Assembly: GCA_038322995.1 (NCBI GenBank)
Contig: JBBQGM010000001.1
Span: forward strand, 1 to 64,000
Reading direction: 5' to 3'
Source: QHXQ01 sp038322995
GTDB lineage: Bacteria; Acidobacteriota; Blastocatellia; Pyrinomonadales; Pyrinomonadaceae
DNA length: 64,000 nt
The translations under genes and the position numbers were made by a program. The notes beneath the pieces are model-generated. The model ran no database searches, was not told the DNA's origin, and was given only the letters and a program-made list of their open reading frames with translations. Each line of letters starts with the position of its first letter. Position 1 is the stretch's first letter. This document shows, piece after piece, positions 1 to 6,956 of this stretch.

Positions 1-696
1 GCCCTGAGTATCGTGCTAGGTCTGCTCGCGAGACGGGCTGGCGCGTGCGAATCATGTCGAGCACGATGCGCCGATTAATATCGCGAGCGGTTTCGCTGGT
101 CGCGACATGAAAGCTCGTCAAATCAATTTTTCGCATTAACAGAGAACGGCTAATAGAAAGCACTGCTTTTAGTTCGGGGGTCGAATAATATCTGCGCAAC
201 CATATGTAGTCAAGCTTTATTTTCAAGAGAGGCAAAATCCATTCACTAACGCAAATGCTAGGGGAAATCTCACAATTGTGAAGTGCTTGCGTTGCGCGGC
301 AGCCTTCTCGCAAATCCTCGGCGCTTCGTCGAGCCGCATCAGGAATTGAACACAGGCCAAATCTCATTAAAAGATCTCCGAGCCCCCAAACGGCTCAACG
401 CTACTAAGAACACGGTAGTTTAATAGGCTAGGATGTTTACACTTCTGGCGTAATCGTATAACCAGCCTTCACCTGTTGTGGGTGTTGGGAATCGTTTGAT
501 TGAGCAAAACAAGCTGCTGGAATTTCGCATCCCGAGTCCCTATTTCAGCAAGGCACAATTTGGGGGTGGCAGTTGGGGTGGCAGTTGACCCTGCGAACAA
601 TGCAGACATTGCAAACAATGCGAACCGAGGGGACTGAAAAACCTCAATAAAAACGGGAAGCCCGCGAATTACGCGGGCTTCCCGTTACTGAAATGG
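1..696. other. Left flank outside the prophage, no convincing gene
   Basis: No open frame longer than about 60 codons with a ribosome binding site is visible. The stretch looks less GC-rich than the chromosome on the right side. It contains two tandem copies of a 12-nt unit (GGGGTGGCAGTT) at 563-586 and short repeats around AACAATGC at 595-625. Next to the attachment site lies a strong terminator. In the unoccupied chromosome this DNA would lie directly downstream of tRNA-Asn. It may be a decayed remnant of an older element at the same tRNA, but nothing here proves that. Confidence 0.5.
646..684 (-). terminator. Rho-independent terminator, probably the original tRNA-Asn terminator
   Basis: On the minus strand a 13-bp perfect stem (CGGGAAGCCCGCG and its complement, loop of 5) is followed by GTTTTTATT. 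It sits just outside attL, facing the direction of tRNA-Asn transcription. Before integration it would have lain about 15 bases beyond the tRNA 3' end, so prophage insertion has moved it about 37 kb away from the tRNA. Confidence 0.75.
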
Positions 697-707
697 CTCC
701 GCAGGTA
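697..707. other. attL, left attachment core
   Basis: The 11-base sequence CTCCGCAGGTA is identical to the 3' end of tRNA-Asn at 37791-37801. The similarity continues with one mismatch (GTAGGA against GTAAGA). The copy is not part of a complete tRNA, as expected for the distal site left by an integrase that uses a tRNA 3' end. Confidence 0.8.
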
Positions 708-880
708 GGACACCACCCAGCGTTTATTTTCAATAACTTACAGTCGGTTTTAGGATACATCTAACGAAAAGATAACAGCCCTGCCTGCCGTGACCACTGG
801 TAATTTGACAGCCATCCTATAGATGATACCCTATACATGCACTGCCCTGCGGGCCGCAACAGCCTCCCCTGAGGCGCCTG

Positions 881-893
881 GCAGTTCAGTGCA
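881..893. repeat. Prophage-end repeat, candidate integrase arm site
   Basis: The 13-mer GCAGTTCAGTGCA occurs here, near the left prophage end, and again at 37685-37697 near the right end inside a cluster of related heptamers. Such shared short repeats inside both ends fit arm-type integrase or excisionase binding sites. It directly precedes the GTG start of the excisionase-like gene at 896. Function is inferred from position only. Confidence 0.4.
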
Positions 894-895
894 CA

Positions 896-1144
896 GTGAG
901 TACTACCGAAGATCAGGTTTGGTTTACGCCGCAAGAGTTGGCGGTGCGATGGCGCATATCTAAAAGCGCCGTGGATCACCGCGCCTGCAATACTGACCTC
1001 CTGACCCGCCACCGTTTCGGTCGCGCAGTCCGCTTCAAACTCGAAGATATCGAACACGCCGAGCGTGCCATCTGCGCTCGTGGCGGACGCCTGCCTGCAC
1101 GTCGACGTGCCCGAATCCTTAATGAATCAGACCCTTCTGAATAA
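896..1144 (+). CDS. Small helix-turn-helix protein, excisionase-like
   Basis: The 82-residue protein begins with a MerR/excisionase-type winged helix: 'WFTPQELAVRWRISKSAV' at about residues 9-26, followed by an R-F-x-x-x-D-I-E wing pattern near residues 47-52. Proteins of this kind bind DNA and often act as recombination directionality factors or small regulators. It uses a GTG start and is the first gene inside attL, at the opposite end from the integrase. That position suits a regulator or excisionase. The basic C-terminal tail (RLPARRRARI) would contact DNA. A simple transcriptional role is equally possible. Confidence 0.6.
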   Translation: MSTTEDQVWFTPQELAVRWRISKSAVDHRACNTDLLTRHRFGRAVRFKLEDIEHAERAICARGGRLPARRRARILNESDPSE

Positions 1145-1146
1145 AG

Positions 1147-1162
1147 TTTGCGCTAGCGCAAA
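1147..1162. promoter_or_regulatory. Perfect 16-nt palindrome, possible operator
   Basis: TTTGCGCTAGCGCAAA is a perfect dyad immediately after the stop codon of the HTH gene. No T-run follows, so it is a poor terminator. A dimeric DNA-binding protein site is plausible. A second small hairpin (CGATAC, AAA, GTATCG at 1211-1225) lies just before the ribosome binding site of the next gene. Confidence 0.35.
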
Positions 1163-1252
1163 ATATCGCTGGACTCCTGTCTATTCACCCGCTATGAATG
1201 AAATCACCGACGATACAAAGTATCGCGGACGAGACAAAAGGAAAGAAGGAAC

Positions 1253-1783
1253 ATGACTTACTACATTTTGAATCGCACACGAAAGATAAGCGGCCGCCGG
1301 GTTGGACTGCCAGCTAGCGCCGGCACGGGGCGCGGATTCCGCGACGTGCGCGCCGCAGCCGCATCAATCGCAGGCAGTCCCCACCTCGCGATCATCGACG
1401 CGACTGCGGGGCGCCAGGTCGACCGGAATGGGCGGATCGTCGAAAGCGACACGGCGCGCTACACGCTAAACACCAAGGGCACGCGCACGATCACGTGGAT
1501 CGCCGAAGCCCAGGACATCCATCCTGCCGAGCGGGCGCTCGGCAGCTACGAGGAGCACGTTGAACGCCTGGCAGTCGCGCAGCAGATCGTTGATCAGGCG
1601 GAGTACCAGCTTGGACGCACTACGCCATGCACGCCCGAGTACGAGATGGCGGAGCGCCGCTTGCGGGCTGCGCGGGCTGCGCACCAGACCGCAGGCCGGC
1701 TCGCGCGTGAATTTTGCACCGCGCAGTTGGTCGCGGCATCGCAGCTAAACCGTGATGTTGAAGCGCGGATTCTCGGTAACTAA
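1253..1783 (+). CDS. Hypothetical prophage protein
   Basis: This is a 176-residue protein of unrecognised family. The start ATG has a good ribosome binding site (AAGGAAAGAAGGAAC). The N-terminal half is basic and rich in small residues. The C-terminal half, about residues 95-175, is strongly helical and rich in Ala, Arg and Glu, so a helical bundle or short coiled coil is likely. It starts the early cluster and is followed 11 bases later by the SWIM-type zinc protein, suggesting co-transcription. A tiny frame of 20 codons starting at 1194 overlaps its start as ATGA and could be a leader peptide, but that is weak. Confidence 0.6.
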   Translation: MTYYILNRTRKISGRRVGLPASAGTGRGFRDVRAAAASIAGSPHLAIIDATAGRQVDRNGRIVESDTARYTLNTKGTRTITWIAEAQDIHPAERALGSYEEHVERLAVAQQIVDQAEYQLGRTTPCTPEYEMAERRLRAARAAHQTAGRLAREFCTAQLVAASQLNRDVEARILGN

Positions 1784-1794
1784 GGAGGCGCGCT

Positions 1795-2232
1795 ATGAAA
1801 GCAACTATCGACCGCGAAAGTGATGAGTACGCACGCGCCGCGCAGAAGGCTTTTGATCTGCAGCCGCGCGTTATCTACACGGACGTCAGGGGTCACTTCG
1901 AAGTGCAAGGCAGCGCGGGTAACACGTACGATGTCTTCTTGAATGATGACATTTATGCATGCTCCTGCCGCTTCGGGCGGCGCGAAGCCTTGTGCTACCA
2001 CGTCGTAAGCGCCGACATCCACAAACGCGAAACACTCGCGCGCTTCGAGGCCGAGGTACGCTGCGCCGCATTCCTACCCGCGTCGCGCACGTTGGCTATC
2101 ATCCGGCAGCGCGAGCTAAGCGAGCACCGCGCAGCCTGCGGCCGGTGCGTCGCCAGCGAAGAGTGCAAGAAGGCAAGCAAGCTACTGGAACGCATGGGGT
2201 CGCTGGCGCGGGCAATCGCGCAGGCGAATTAA
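1795..2232 (+). CDS. Small SWIM-type zinc-finger protein
   Basis: The 145-residue protein contains a C-x-C-x(n)-C-x-H arrangement near residues 55-69 ('CSC' then 'CYH'), the signature of SWIM zinc fingers. SWIM domains bind DNA or protein in recombination mediators and other nucleic-acid proteins. A second cysteine set (CGRCVASEEC near residues 118-127) may hold another metal. A ribosome binding site (AAGGAGG) precedes the ATG. Its place among small DNA-binding genes upstream of the replication module suggests a nucleic-acid role. The zinc motif is seen directly; the function is inferred. Confidence 0.65.
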   Translation: MKATIDRESDEYARAAQKAFDLQPRVIYTDVRGHFEVQGSAGNTYDVFLNDDIYACSCRFGRREALCYHVVSADIHKRETLARFEAEVRCAAFLPASRTLAIIRQRELSEHRAACGRCVASEECKKASKLLERMGSLARAIAQAN

Positions 2233-2242
2233 GGAGGCTACG

Positions 2243-2449
2243 ATGGGTATCTTATACTCTGATCTTTTGACTGTGGGCGACGTCGCGCGCCAGTTCAACT
2301 GCACGGAGCAATGCGTGCGCGGCTGGATAGATCGCGGGCTGCTGCGCGCGCATAAAATCGGGCGCGATCATGTCATTAATGCGCGCGATGCGGCAGTGTT
2401 TGAACTGCCCCGTCGCGGCGCGCCACGGAAGGTGAAGAACGATGAGTAA
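2243..2449 (+). CDS. Small MerR/excisionase-family HTH protein
   Basis: The 68-residue protein is almost entirely a winged helix-turn-helix: 'LTVGDVARQFNCTEQCVRGW', then an I-D-R-G-L-L turn and an I-G-R-D-H wing. A clear AAGGAGG ribosome binding site lies upstream. It overlaps the next gene by 8 bases and that protein has a similar N-terminus ('VTDVARQFGVVEETVRRW'), so the two probably arose by duplication or act together. It probably binds phage operators. No function can be assigned beyond DNA binding. Confidence 0.65.
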   Translation: MGILYSDLLTVGDVARQFNCTEQCVRGWIDRGLLRAHKIGRDHVINARDAAVFELPRRGAPRKVKNDE

Positions 2450-2906
2450 CGCACGTGCAAAACGCATCCGGCGAGAGAGGTTCCTTGAGGCCGAGCCCGG
2501 CGCGGTGACAGTCACCGACGTCGCACGACAGTTCGGTGTCGTCGAAGAGACGGTTCGTCGCTGGATCGTGCGACGCATCCTGACATCTCTTCAACCCGCC
2601 GCCGTAGCTGCATTCACACCTCCTGTGCGGAGTGGACAGCCTCGTAGCGACGAGTATGAGCCGGCTCTCAATGGCTACGCGCCCGACACATCCACCATCT
2701 TCGATAAGCTAATGAAGCGCCGGCAGGCGCCGTATAGCAGCAGGCACACAGCCAGCCAGGAAGCCCGCCAGATAGCGCTCTTCCTAAGTGATCCGGACTA
2801 TACACGCGAGGATGTACTTCGCTGCCTGCGCTGCGACCGGGACACAACGCGCGCTATATTCGCGCACTGGGGCGCGAATATCCGCACGCGACGCCTCATC
2901 GGATGA
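2442..2906 (+). CDS. HTH protein, paralogue of the preceding gene
   Basis: The 154-residue protein has an N-terminal helix-turn-helix (about residues 20-45) resembling the one encoded just upstream. Its C-terminal part, about residues 80-150, contains a second possible helical DNA-recognition unit ('YTREDVLRCLRCDRDTTRAI'). It overlaps the upstream gene (ATGA-type junction), which implies translational coupling. It is the last gene before a 420-base regulatory-looking gap, so it may control the downstream replication genes. That role is inferred from layout. Confidence 0.6.
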   Translation: MSNARAKRIRRERFLEAEPGAVTVTDVARQFGVVEETVRRWIVRRILTSLQPAAVAAFTPPVRSGQPRSDEYEPALNGYAPDTSTIFDKLMKRRQAPYSSRHTASQEARQIALFLSDPDYTREDVLRCLRCDRDTTRAIFAHWGANIRTRRLIG

Positions 2907-2919
2907 GCCCATCCGCATC

Positions 2920-2943
2920 GCACGCATCATCGATGATGCGTGC
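2920..2943. promoter_or_regulatory. Perfect 24-nt palindrome
   Basis: Two 12-nt halves (GCACGCATCATC and its exact complement) meet without a spacer, centred at 2931/2932. No T-run follows on either strand, so it looks more like a dimer operator or recombinase-type site than a terminator. It lies at the start of the intergenic region 2907-3328, which holds the promoter candidate at 3006 and the hairpin at 3241 but no convincing gene. Confidence 0.45.
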
Positions 2944-3005
2944 TTAGTGGTGTGCGCCTACTTAAAGTCACTTTTACACTAAGGCAAATTGAACGGTTCA
3001 GGCTA

Positions 3006-3034
3006 TTGACACTGATCTTCGAATTCGCTTTACT
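3006..3034 (+). promoter_or_regulatory. Candidate sigma-70-type promoter
   Basis: TTGACA is followed after 17 bases by TTTACT, giving a perfect -35 and a 4/6 match to the -10. Transcription would start near 3041 and run into the small gene at 3329 and the replication module, with a leader of nearly 300 bases. Confidence 0.4.
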
Positions 3035-3240
3035 CAATTCACGCAGGGTGAAGAGCCCGCATGCGCTGGATCATAGCGTATGGGAAAAGCAGCAGTAGCG
3101 ACCACATCGGTTGCGCGCCCGAAGGGGTAGGATAGTTAACCAGACATACCGCAATAATAAAACTGGCGTGTGTGTCGGCTTCGTCGGGAATGATCCTCCC
3201 GTACTTCAACGAAGACGATGCATACGCCAAAATACATTTT

Positions 3241-3279
3241 AGAGCCATGCACACCGCGAACGGCGCGGGGCATGGCTCT
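3241..3279 (+). other. Leader hairpin
   Basis: AGAGCCATGC and its exact complement form a 10-bp stem around a GC-rich 19-base loop, in the leader before the gene at 3329. Only two T residues follow the stem, so termination is doubtful. It may stabilise the leader RNA or regulate translation. Confidence 0.35.
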
Positions 3280-3328
3280 TTGCGTTTGCGTCAGCTCATC
3301 TTCTTCACGCTAAAACAAGGAGTACGTC

Positions 3329-3577
3329 ATGTCTAAGACCATTCTCGAACAATCAATCGCAACGGCAGTCGCTACGGCATTCGCAGCGGGCTACGAATCA
3401 GCCCTCGACGATGCCAGCAGCACGATCGCAACCAGCGCCATTGACGATGATTCGGCCGACCTTGCGCTCGATGAACTCGACAAGATGGAAGACATCTGCC
3501 AGTTCGCCTACCGCACCGACGAGTACATGGCGGCCGTCACGCTGCCTAGCGTCAACCAGATGGAATTCCGGTTCTAA
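3329..3577 (+). CDS. Small acidic hypothetical protein
   Basis: The 82-residue, strongly acidic protein is rich in Asp, Ala and Ser, with a run of aspartates near residue 38-41. It has a good ribosome binding site (AAGGAG) and sits alone between a long leader and a 12-bp hairpin. Small acidic early phage proteins sometimes mimic DNA or inhibit host nucleases, but no motif here proves that. Family not recognised. Confidence 0.55.
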   Translation: MSKTILEQSIATAVATAFAAGYESALDDASSTIATSAIDDDSADLALDELDKMEDICQFAYRTDEYMAAVTLPSVNQMEFRF

Positions 3578-3584
3578 AAGATTC

Positions 3585-3615
3585 GCGCCGCAGGTGTTAT
3601 CAGCACCTGCGGCGC
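3585..3615 (+). other. 12-bp perfect hairpin before the replication gene
   Basis: GCGCCGCAGGTG and its complement enclose a 7-base loop, starting 8 bases after the stop codon at 3577. There is no T-run. The ribosome binding site GAAAGGAAG of the next gene starts 7 bases after the stem, so the hairpin may separate or tune expression of the two genes. Confidence 0.4.
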
Positions 3616-3636
3616 AGTAGTGAAAGGAAGTACTTA

Positions 3637-4626
3637 GTGAAACAAGAATACAACGAGGGCGCGCAGGCGTCCAGCTCTAAATTGAACCTTACCGGCGCAG
3701 CCGCTGAAGTCCCAAACTTCACCCAAACGCCGAACTCGTTCTTCGACTGCCTACTGCCCCAGATCAACTCAATGAGCGAGCTCAAGGTCACGCTCAGCAT
3801 CATCCGCCAAACATTCGGATGGACTGCAAAGGGCGGCGGCCGCAAACTCGAAGATCAGCTTTCCCTTTCCCGCCTGGTCGCCCTGACCGGCATGGCGCGT
3901 ACGAGCGTCTGCGATGGGATCGCCGCCGGCATGAAGCGCGGTACGATCGAGCGTAGGAAAAAAGGCGCACAGGACTTTGTGTACCGCCTAAACTTGGCTG
4001 CCGCGCCTGCTAAAATCACCAAACCAGTCCAGAATCTAGACCAGTCCAGTATTGCTACTAGTCCAGAATCTGGACTACTAACTGGTAGTGATTCTGAACC
4101 GGTACTAGTCCAGAATCTGGACACACAAAAGAAAGGTGAAATAAAGGGAAAGAAAGGAGAAGGCGCTGACGCGCTCCCGCCGCCTTCTCCGGTGTTAAGT
4201 ACCGCCGAAACCGTCCGGAAGCCGTCGCAACATCCTGCGGTACTAATCTTCAAAGAAGTCCACCGGCGCTACCCGTCGTCGAAAGTACGCGAAGGCAGAG
4301 AGCAGTCGGATATGGAAGCGATCATCGACGCCGTCGGGAATAAGCAGGATGACTTGGTCACCTGGAAGGAGGCGCTTGAAACATACCGCGACCTGGCGCT
4401 ACTTCACAACCAGAACCTGCGGGCCGGTCAGAAGGCTTGGAACCCCGCCGGGATCGATGCAGCAGTCAGCCAGTTCGCAGAGATGGCAGCCGAGCGCGAC
4501 TTCGCAAAGCGCACTGGCAGCGACGCCGCCCCCGAGACGACAAGCGACGGGCTGGTGCGGGTTGAGGTCGGCGGTACCACATTCTACGTGCAGCCGCAGC
4601 AGGCGCAGGCAGGAGGTGCACAGTGA
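3637..4626 (+). CDS. O-like replication initiator with embedded origin
   Basis: The 329-residue protein has an N-terminal winged-helix domain (about residues 24-115) starting with 'EVPNFTQTPNSFFDCLLP', the pattern of phage replication protein O N-termini. The middle (about residues 128-185) is low in complexity and is encoded by iteron-like repeats and a purine-rich tract. The C-terminal part probably contacts the helicase. It uses a GTG start with GAAAGGAAG upstream and overlaps the primase-helicase gene by four bases (GTGA). By analogy with lambda, the protein would bind the repeats in its own gene and load the helicase encoded next. The family call rests on the N-terminal motif and context. 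Confidence 0.75.
   Translation: MKQEYNEGAQASSSKLNLTGAAAEVPNFTQTPNSFFDCLLPQINSMSELKVTLSIIRQTFGWTAKGGGRKLEDQLSLSRLVALTGMARTSVCDGIAAGMKRGTIERRKKGAQDFVYRLNLAAAPAKITKPVQNLDQSSIATSPESGLLTGSDSEPVLVQNLDTQKKGEIKGKKGEGADALPPPSPVLSTAETVRKPSQHPAVLIFKEVHRRYPSSKVREGREQSDMEAIIDAVGNKQDDLVTWKEALETYRDLALLHNQNLRAGQKAWNPAGIDAAVSQFAEMAAERDFAKRTGSDAAPETTSDGLVRVEVGGTTFYVQPQQAQAGGAQ
4026..4122 (+). repeat. Palindromic iterons, likely phage replication origin
   Basis: Three 16-mers lie at 4026-4041 (AGTCCAGAATCTAGAC), 4060-4075 and 4107-4122 (both AGTCCAGAATCTGGAC), plus a half-copy AGTCCAG at 4043-4049. The last two share an exact 20-mer. The core GTCCAGA-A-TCTGGAC is a dyad. Copies 1 and 3 are read in one codon frame and copy 2 in another, so the conservation is at DNA level. 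A purine-rich, A-rich tract follows at 4123-4164, where a lambda-type origin has its easily melted region. Confidence 0.75.
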
Positions 4627-6854
4627 GCGATACCATCACCTTCACCATCACCGTCGAAGAACTCGTCCGACTTGCCGGCTGGAAAAAAGCCAGCCGGCAG
4701 GACGGCGGCAAGCTAAACCTGAAGCGATGCCCATCTTGCAGCGGCGGCTCGTCTGGCGACGAAGGCACCTTCTTCATTAACAACCGCACTGGCGACAAAT
4801 ACTACGGCGCCTACAAGTGCTTACGCGGCAAGTGCGCGGTTAGTGGCAACCTCTGGCAGCTCTTCGAGCTGGCAGGGCAAGACCCGCGCGAATACATGGA
4901 CAAGAGCGAACTGACGGGAACGTCGCGAAAGAAGGAAGGCGCAGGCATGAGTTTCAACTGGCAAAAGAAGGAATCGAGCGCGGTCGCACGGATCGTCGAG
5001 AGTGAAAATCTTCGGAAGGAAGAGAAAACGTACATCCTGCCGACCGAGAAGCTACATAAGCGCTCGCAGGCTGCCACGGACTATCTAGTGAAGCGCGGCG
5101 TGTCGGTCACTACCCAGGATCTCTACAAAGTCTGCTCGGACGCCAGCGGCAACATCGCAGTGCCGGCGCTCGAAGAGGTCGGCGGGAAGTTGATCCGCGC
5201 GATGACAAAGTTCCGCGTCGCGCGGGACGTCACGAAAGGCGAAACCAACCCCGCGACCGGCAAACCGATCCTCAAGAATTGGAAAGATCGGAAATCGTCG
5301 TCAGGCGAGCAGGTCGGGAAGCCCCTACTAATCGGCACGCACCTGGTTGATTTTTCGCGCGACGAGATCTTCGTTTTCGAGGGCGAGATAAAGGCCATGG
5401 TGGGCTTCGAAGCCATCGGATATAACTGCCTAAGCGTTCCCACCGGTTCGTCCGCGCACGACTGGATCGACACGCAGTGGGAAATGCTCAAGGCGTTCGA
5501 GTCGGTAGTCGTGGTCGGAGACAACGACGATGGCGGCCGGGCAATGGTCGACACGCTGCTCCGCCGGCTGCCCGCGAAGGTCAAAGTCGCCAAGACCGGC
5601 GAGCGGTACAACGACATCACCGACATGGCCGATGCGGAAGGACTGGCGGCAGTCCGGCGTGCGCTGGAAGCGGCGGGATACCCTGAAGTCGGCATCGTGC
5701 GGATGGCCGACTACGAGCGTCCGGTCGTTAGCGAAGATGTCAAGAAGGCGGCGGTGGCTTCCAGTTGGAAGGAGCTCGACCAGGAACTCGGAAGCCTTAT
5801 GCCGGGTCACGTCACCCTGCTGGCGGGCTATACGGGCCAGGGCAAGTCGAAGATCTCGCAGAACCTCTGCGTGGCGGCCATGCGAAAAGGGCTGCGGGTG
5901 CTTTACGCCAGCTTCGAAGAGACTTATGTCGAGCTACAAGATTCTTTCGAGAACATCATCGCCGGTACCGCCTATCTCGGCGAAGAGACGGATGCCGAGT
6001 CGGGCAAAATCCGGTACAGCGCAAGGCTCGATATCGTGCCGACCATCCGCGGCTGGTACAGGGATAACTTCTTCGCCTTCGCCGAGCGGCGGACGTCGGT
6101 CACCGATTTCTTCCGCGTGATGGAGATCGCGGTGAGCAGGCACGGCTGCCGGTTCTTCGTGATTGACAACATCATGTCGCTTTGCGGAATCAAGGGATCC
6201 CTGTTTGAGCAGATCGCCGAGCAGGTTCAGATCGCCCGCCTTGCCCACGACTTCGCGGAGCATTTCGGAGTCCACGTTGTGTTAGTGGCACATAACAACC
6301 TCAAAGGAGAGTTCGCCAACACGATGAAGAAACCGACCCTCGATTCGGTCAAGGGCTCGACGGAAGTGACCGCGTGGGTGCAGAACGTGCTGCAGCTCTG
6401 GCGCATCCCACAGGCGATCAAAGACGACGCACAGTCGAAGCTGGCAAAGATGCCGGGTGTTACTGAGCTTCAGAATCTGGCGGACTCGGACGCGATGTTA
6501 ATCATCTGCAAAGCGCGTGGCGGTGCAAAATTTATCGACGTGTTCCTCAAATTCGACTGGCGCTCGATGCGGTTCGCGCCCCTCTCGGACGTCGAGTCGC
6601 TGGCGAAGGAATGGGGATGGGAGAGCAGCCTGCCCGACGAAAAGTATCGCGGCAGCCGTCGGGCAGCAGTGGTTACGCCGGTGGAATCGGGCGCCGCACC
6701 GCCCGAAGTCGAACCTGCACCTACCGCCGCGTCCTATGAGATCGAAGAGGGCTCGGTCGATGATTGGAACGCCATCATCGAAGAAAAGCGTGCGGCCGGC
6801 GAACTGCCTCCGTCACATCACGAGCCAACGTGGGTCGGCGAGATTCCGTTCTAG
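4623..6854 (+). CDS. Bifunctional DNA primase-helicase (gp4/DnaB-like)
   Basis: The 743-residue protein combines an N-terminal zinc ribbon (Cys36, Cys39, Cys66, Cys71), a TOPRIM domain (catalytic Glu in 'VFEGEIKA' near residue 252; 'VVVGDNDDGG' near 298) and a RecA-type helicase domain with Walker A 'GYTGQGKSK' near residue 402, Walker B 'FFVIDN' near 512 and 'VVLVAHNN' near 555. It would prime and unwind DNA at the phage fork, as T7 gp4 does. A GTG start overlaps the initiator stop codon, with AGGAGG upstream, so the two replication genes are coupled. Full length; no missing motif seen. Confidence 0.92.
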   Translation: MSDTITFTITVEELVRLAGWKKASRQDGGKLNLKRCPSCSGGSSGDEGTFFINNRTGDKYYGAYKCLRGKCAVSGNLWQLFELAGQDPREYMDKSELTGTSRKKEGAGMSFNWQKKESSAVARIVESENLRKEEKTYILPTEKLHKRSQAATDYLVKRGVSVTTQDLYKVCSDASGNIAVPALEEVGGKLIRAMTKFRVARDVTKGETNPATGKPILKNWKDRKSSSGEQVGKPLLIGTHLVDFSRDEIFVFEGEIKAMVGFEAIGYNCLSVPTGSSAHDWIDTQWEMLKAFESVVVVGDNDDGGRAMVDTLLRRLPAKVKVAKTGERYNDITDMADAEGLAAVRRALEAAGYPEVGIVRMADYERPVVSEDVKKAAVASSWKELDQELGSLMPGHVTLLAGYTGQGKSKISQNLCVAAMRKGLRVLYASFEETYVELQDSFENIIAGTAYLGEETDAESGKIRYSARLDIVPTIRGWYRDNFFAFAERRTSVTDFFRVMEIAVSRHGCRFFVIDNIMSLCGIKGSLFEQIAEQVQIARLAHDFAEHFGVHVVLVAHNNLKGEFANTMKKPTLDSVKGSTEVTAWVQNVLQLWRIPQAIKDDAQSKLAKMPGVTELQNLADSDAMLIICKARGGAKFIDVFLKFDWRSMRFAPLSDVESLAKEWGWESSLPDEKYRGSRRAAVVTPVESGAAPPEVEPAPTAASYEIEEGSVDDWNAIIEEKRAAGELPPSHHEPTWVGEIPF

Positions 6855-6855
6855 T

Positions 6856-6900
6856 ACCTCATGAGGTTCAGGCTCTCCCCGTCTGACCTCTCGATGAGGT
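6856..6900. promoter_or_regulatory. Two related dyads between replication and accessory genes
   Basis: ACCTCATGAGGT (6856-6867) is a perfect 12-nt palindrome. ACCTCTCGATGAGGT (6886-6900) is an interrupted copy of the same half-sites, with centres about 31 bases (three helical turns) apart. Two in-phase copies suggest an operator pair. Confidence 0.35.
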
Positions 6901-6956
6901 AAACCGATCTTGACTTCGGCGGGAATAATTTTTAACAGCAAGATGGAGGAACAAAT

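Noticed and set aside
469..609. 46-codon minus-strand frame in the left flank
   Set aside because: It is short, lacks a ribosome binding site and is built from small tandem repeats. It might be the end of a decayed recombinase but nothing recognisable remains.
1065..1256. 63-codon frame overlapping the HTH gene
   Set aside because: Most of it lies in another frame of the 896 gene. Only its last 20 codons could be a separate leader peptide.
3039..3254. 71-codon minus-strand frame in the early intergenic region
   Set aside because: No ribosome binding site, and it runs through the promoter candidate and leader hairpin. Composition does not resemble the other prophage genes.
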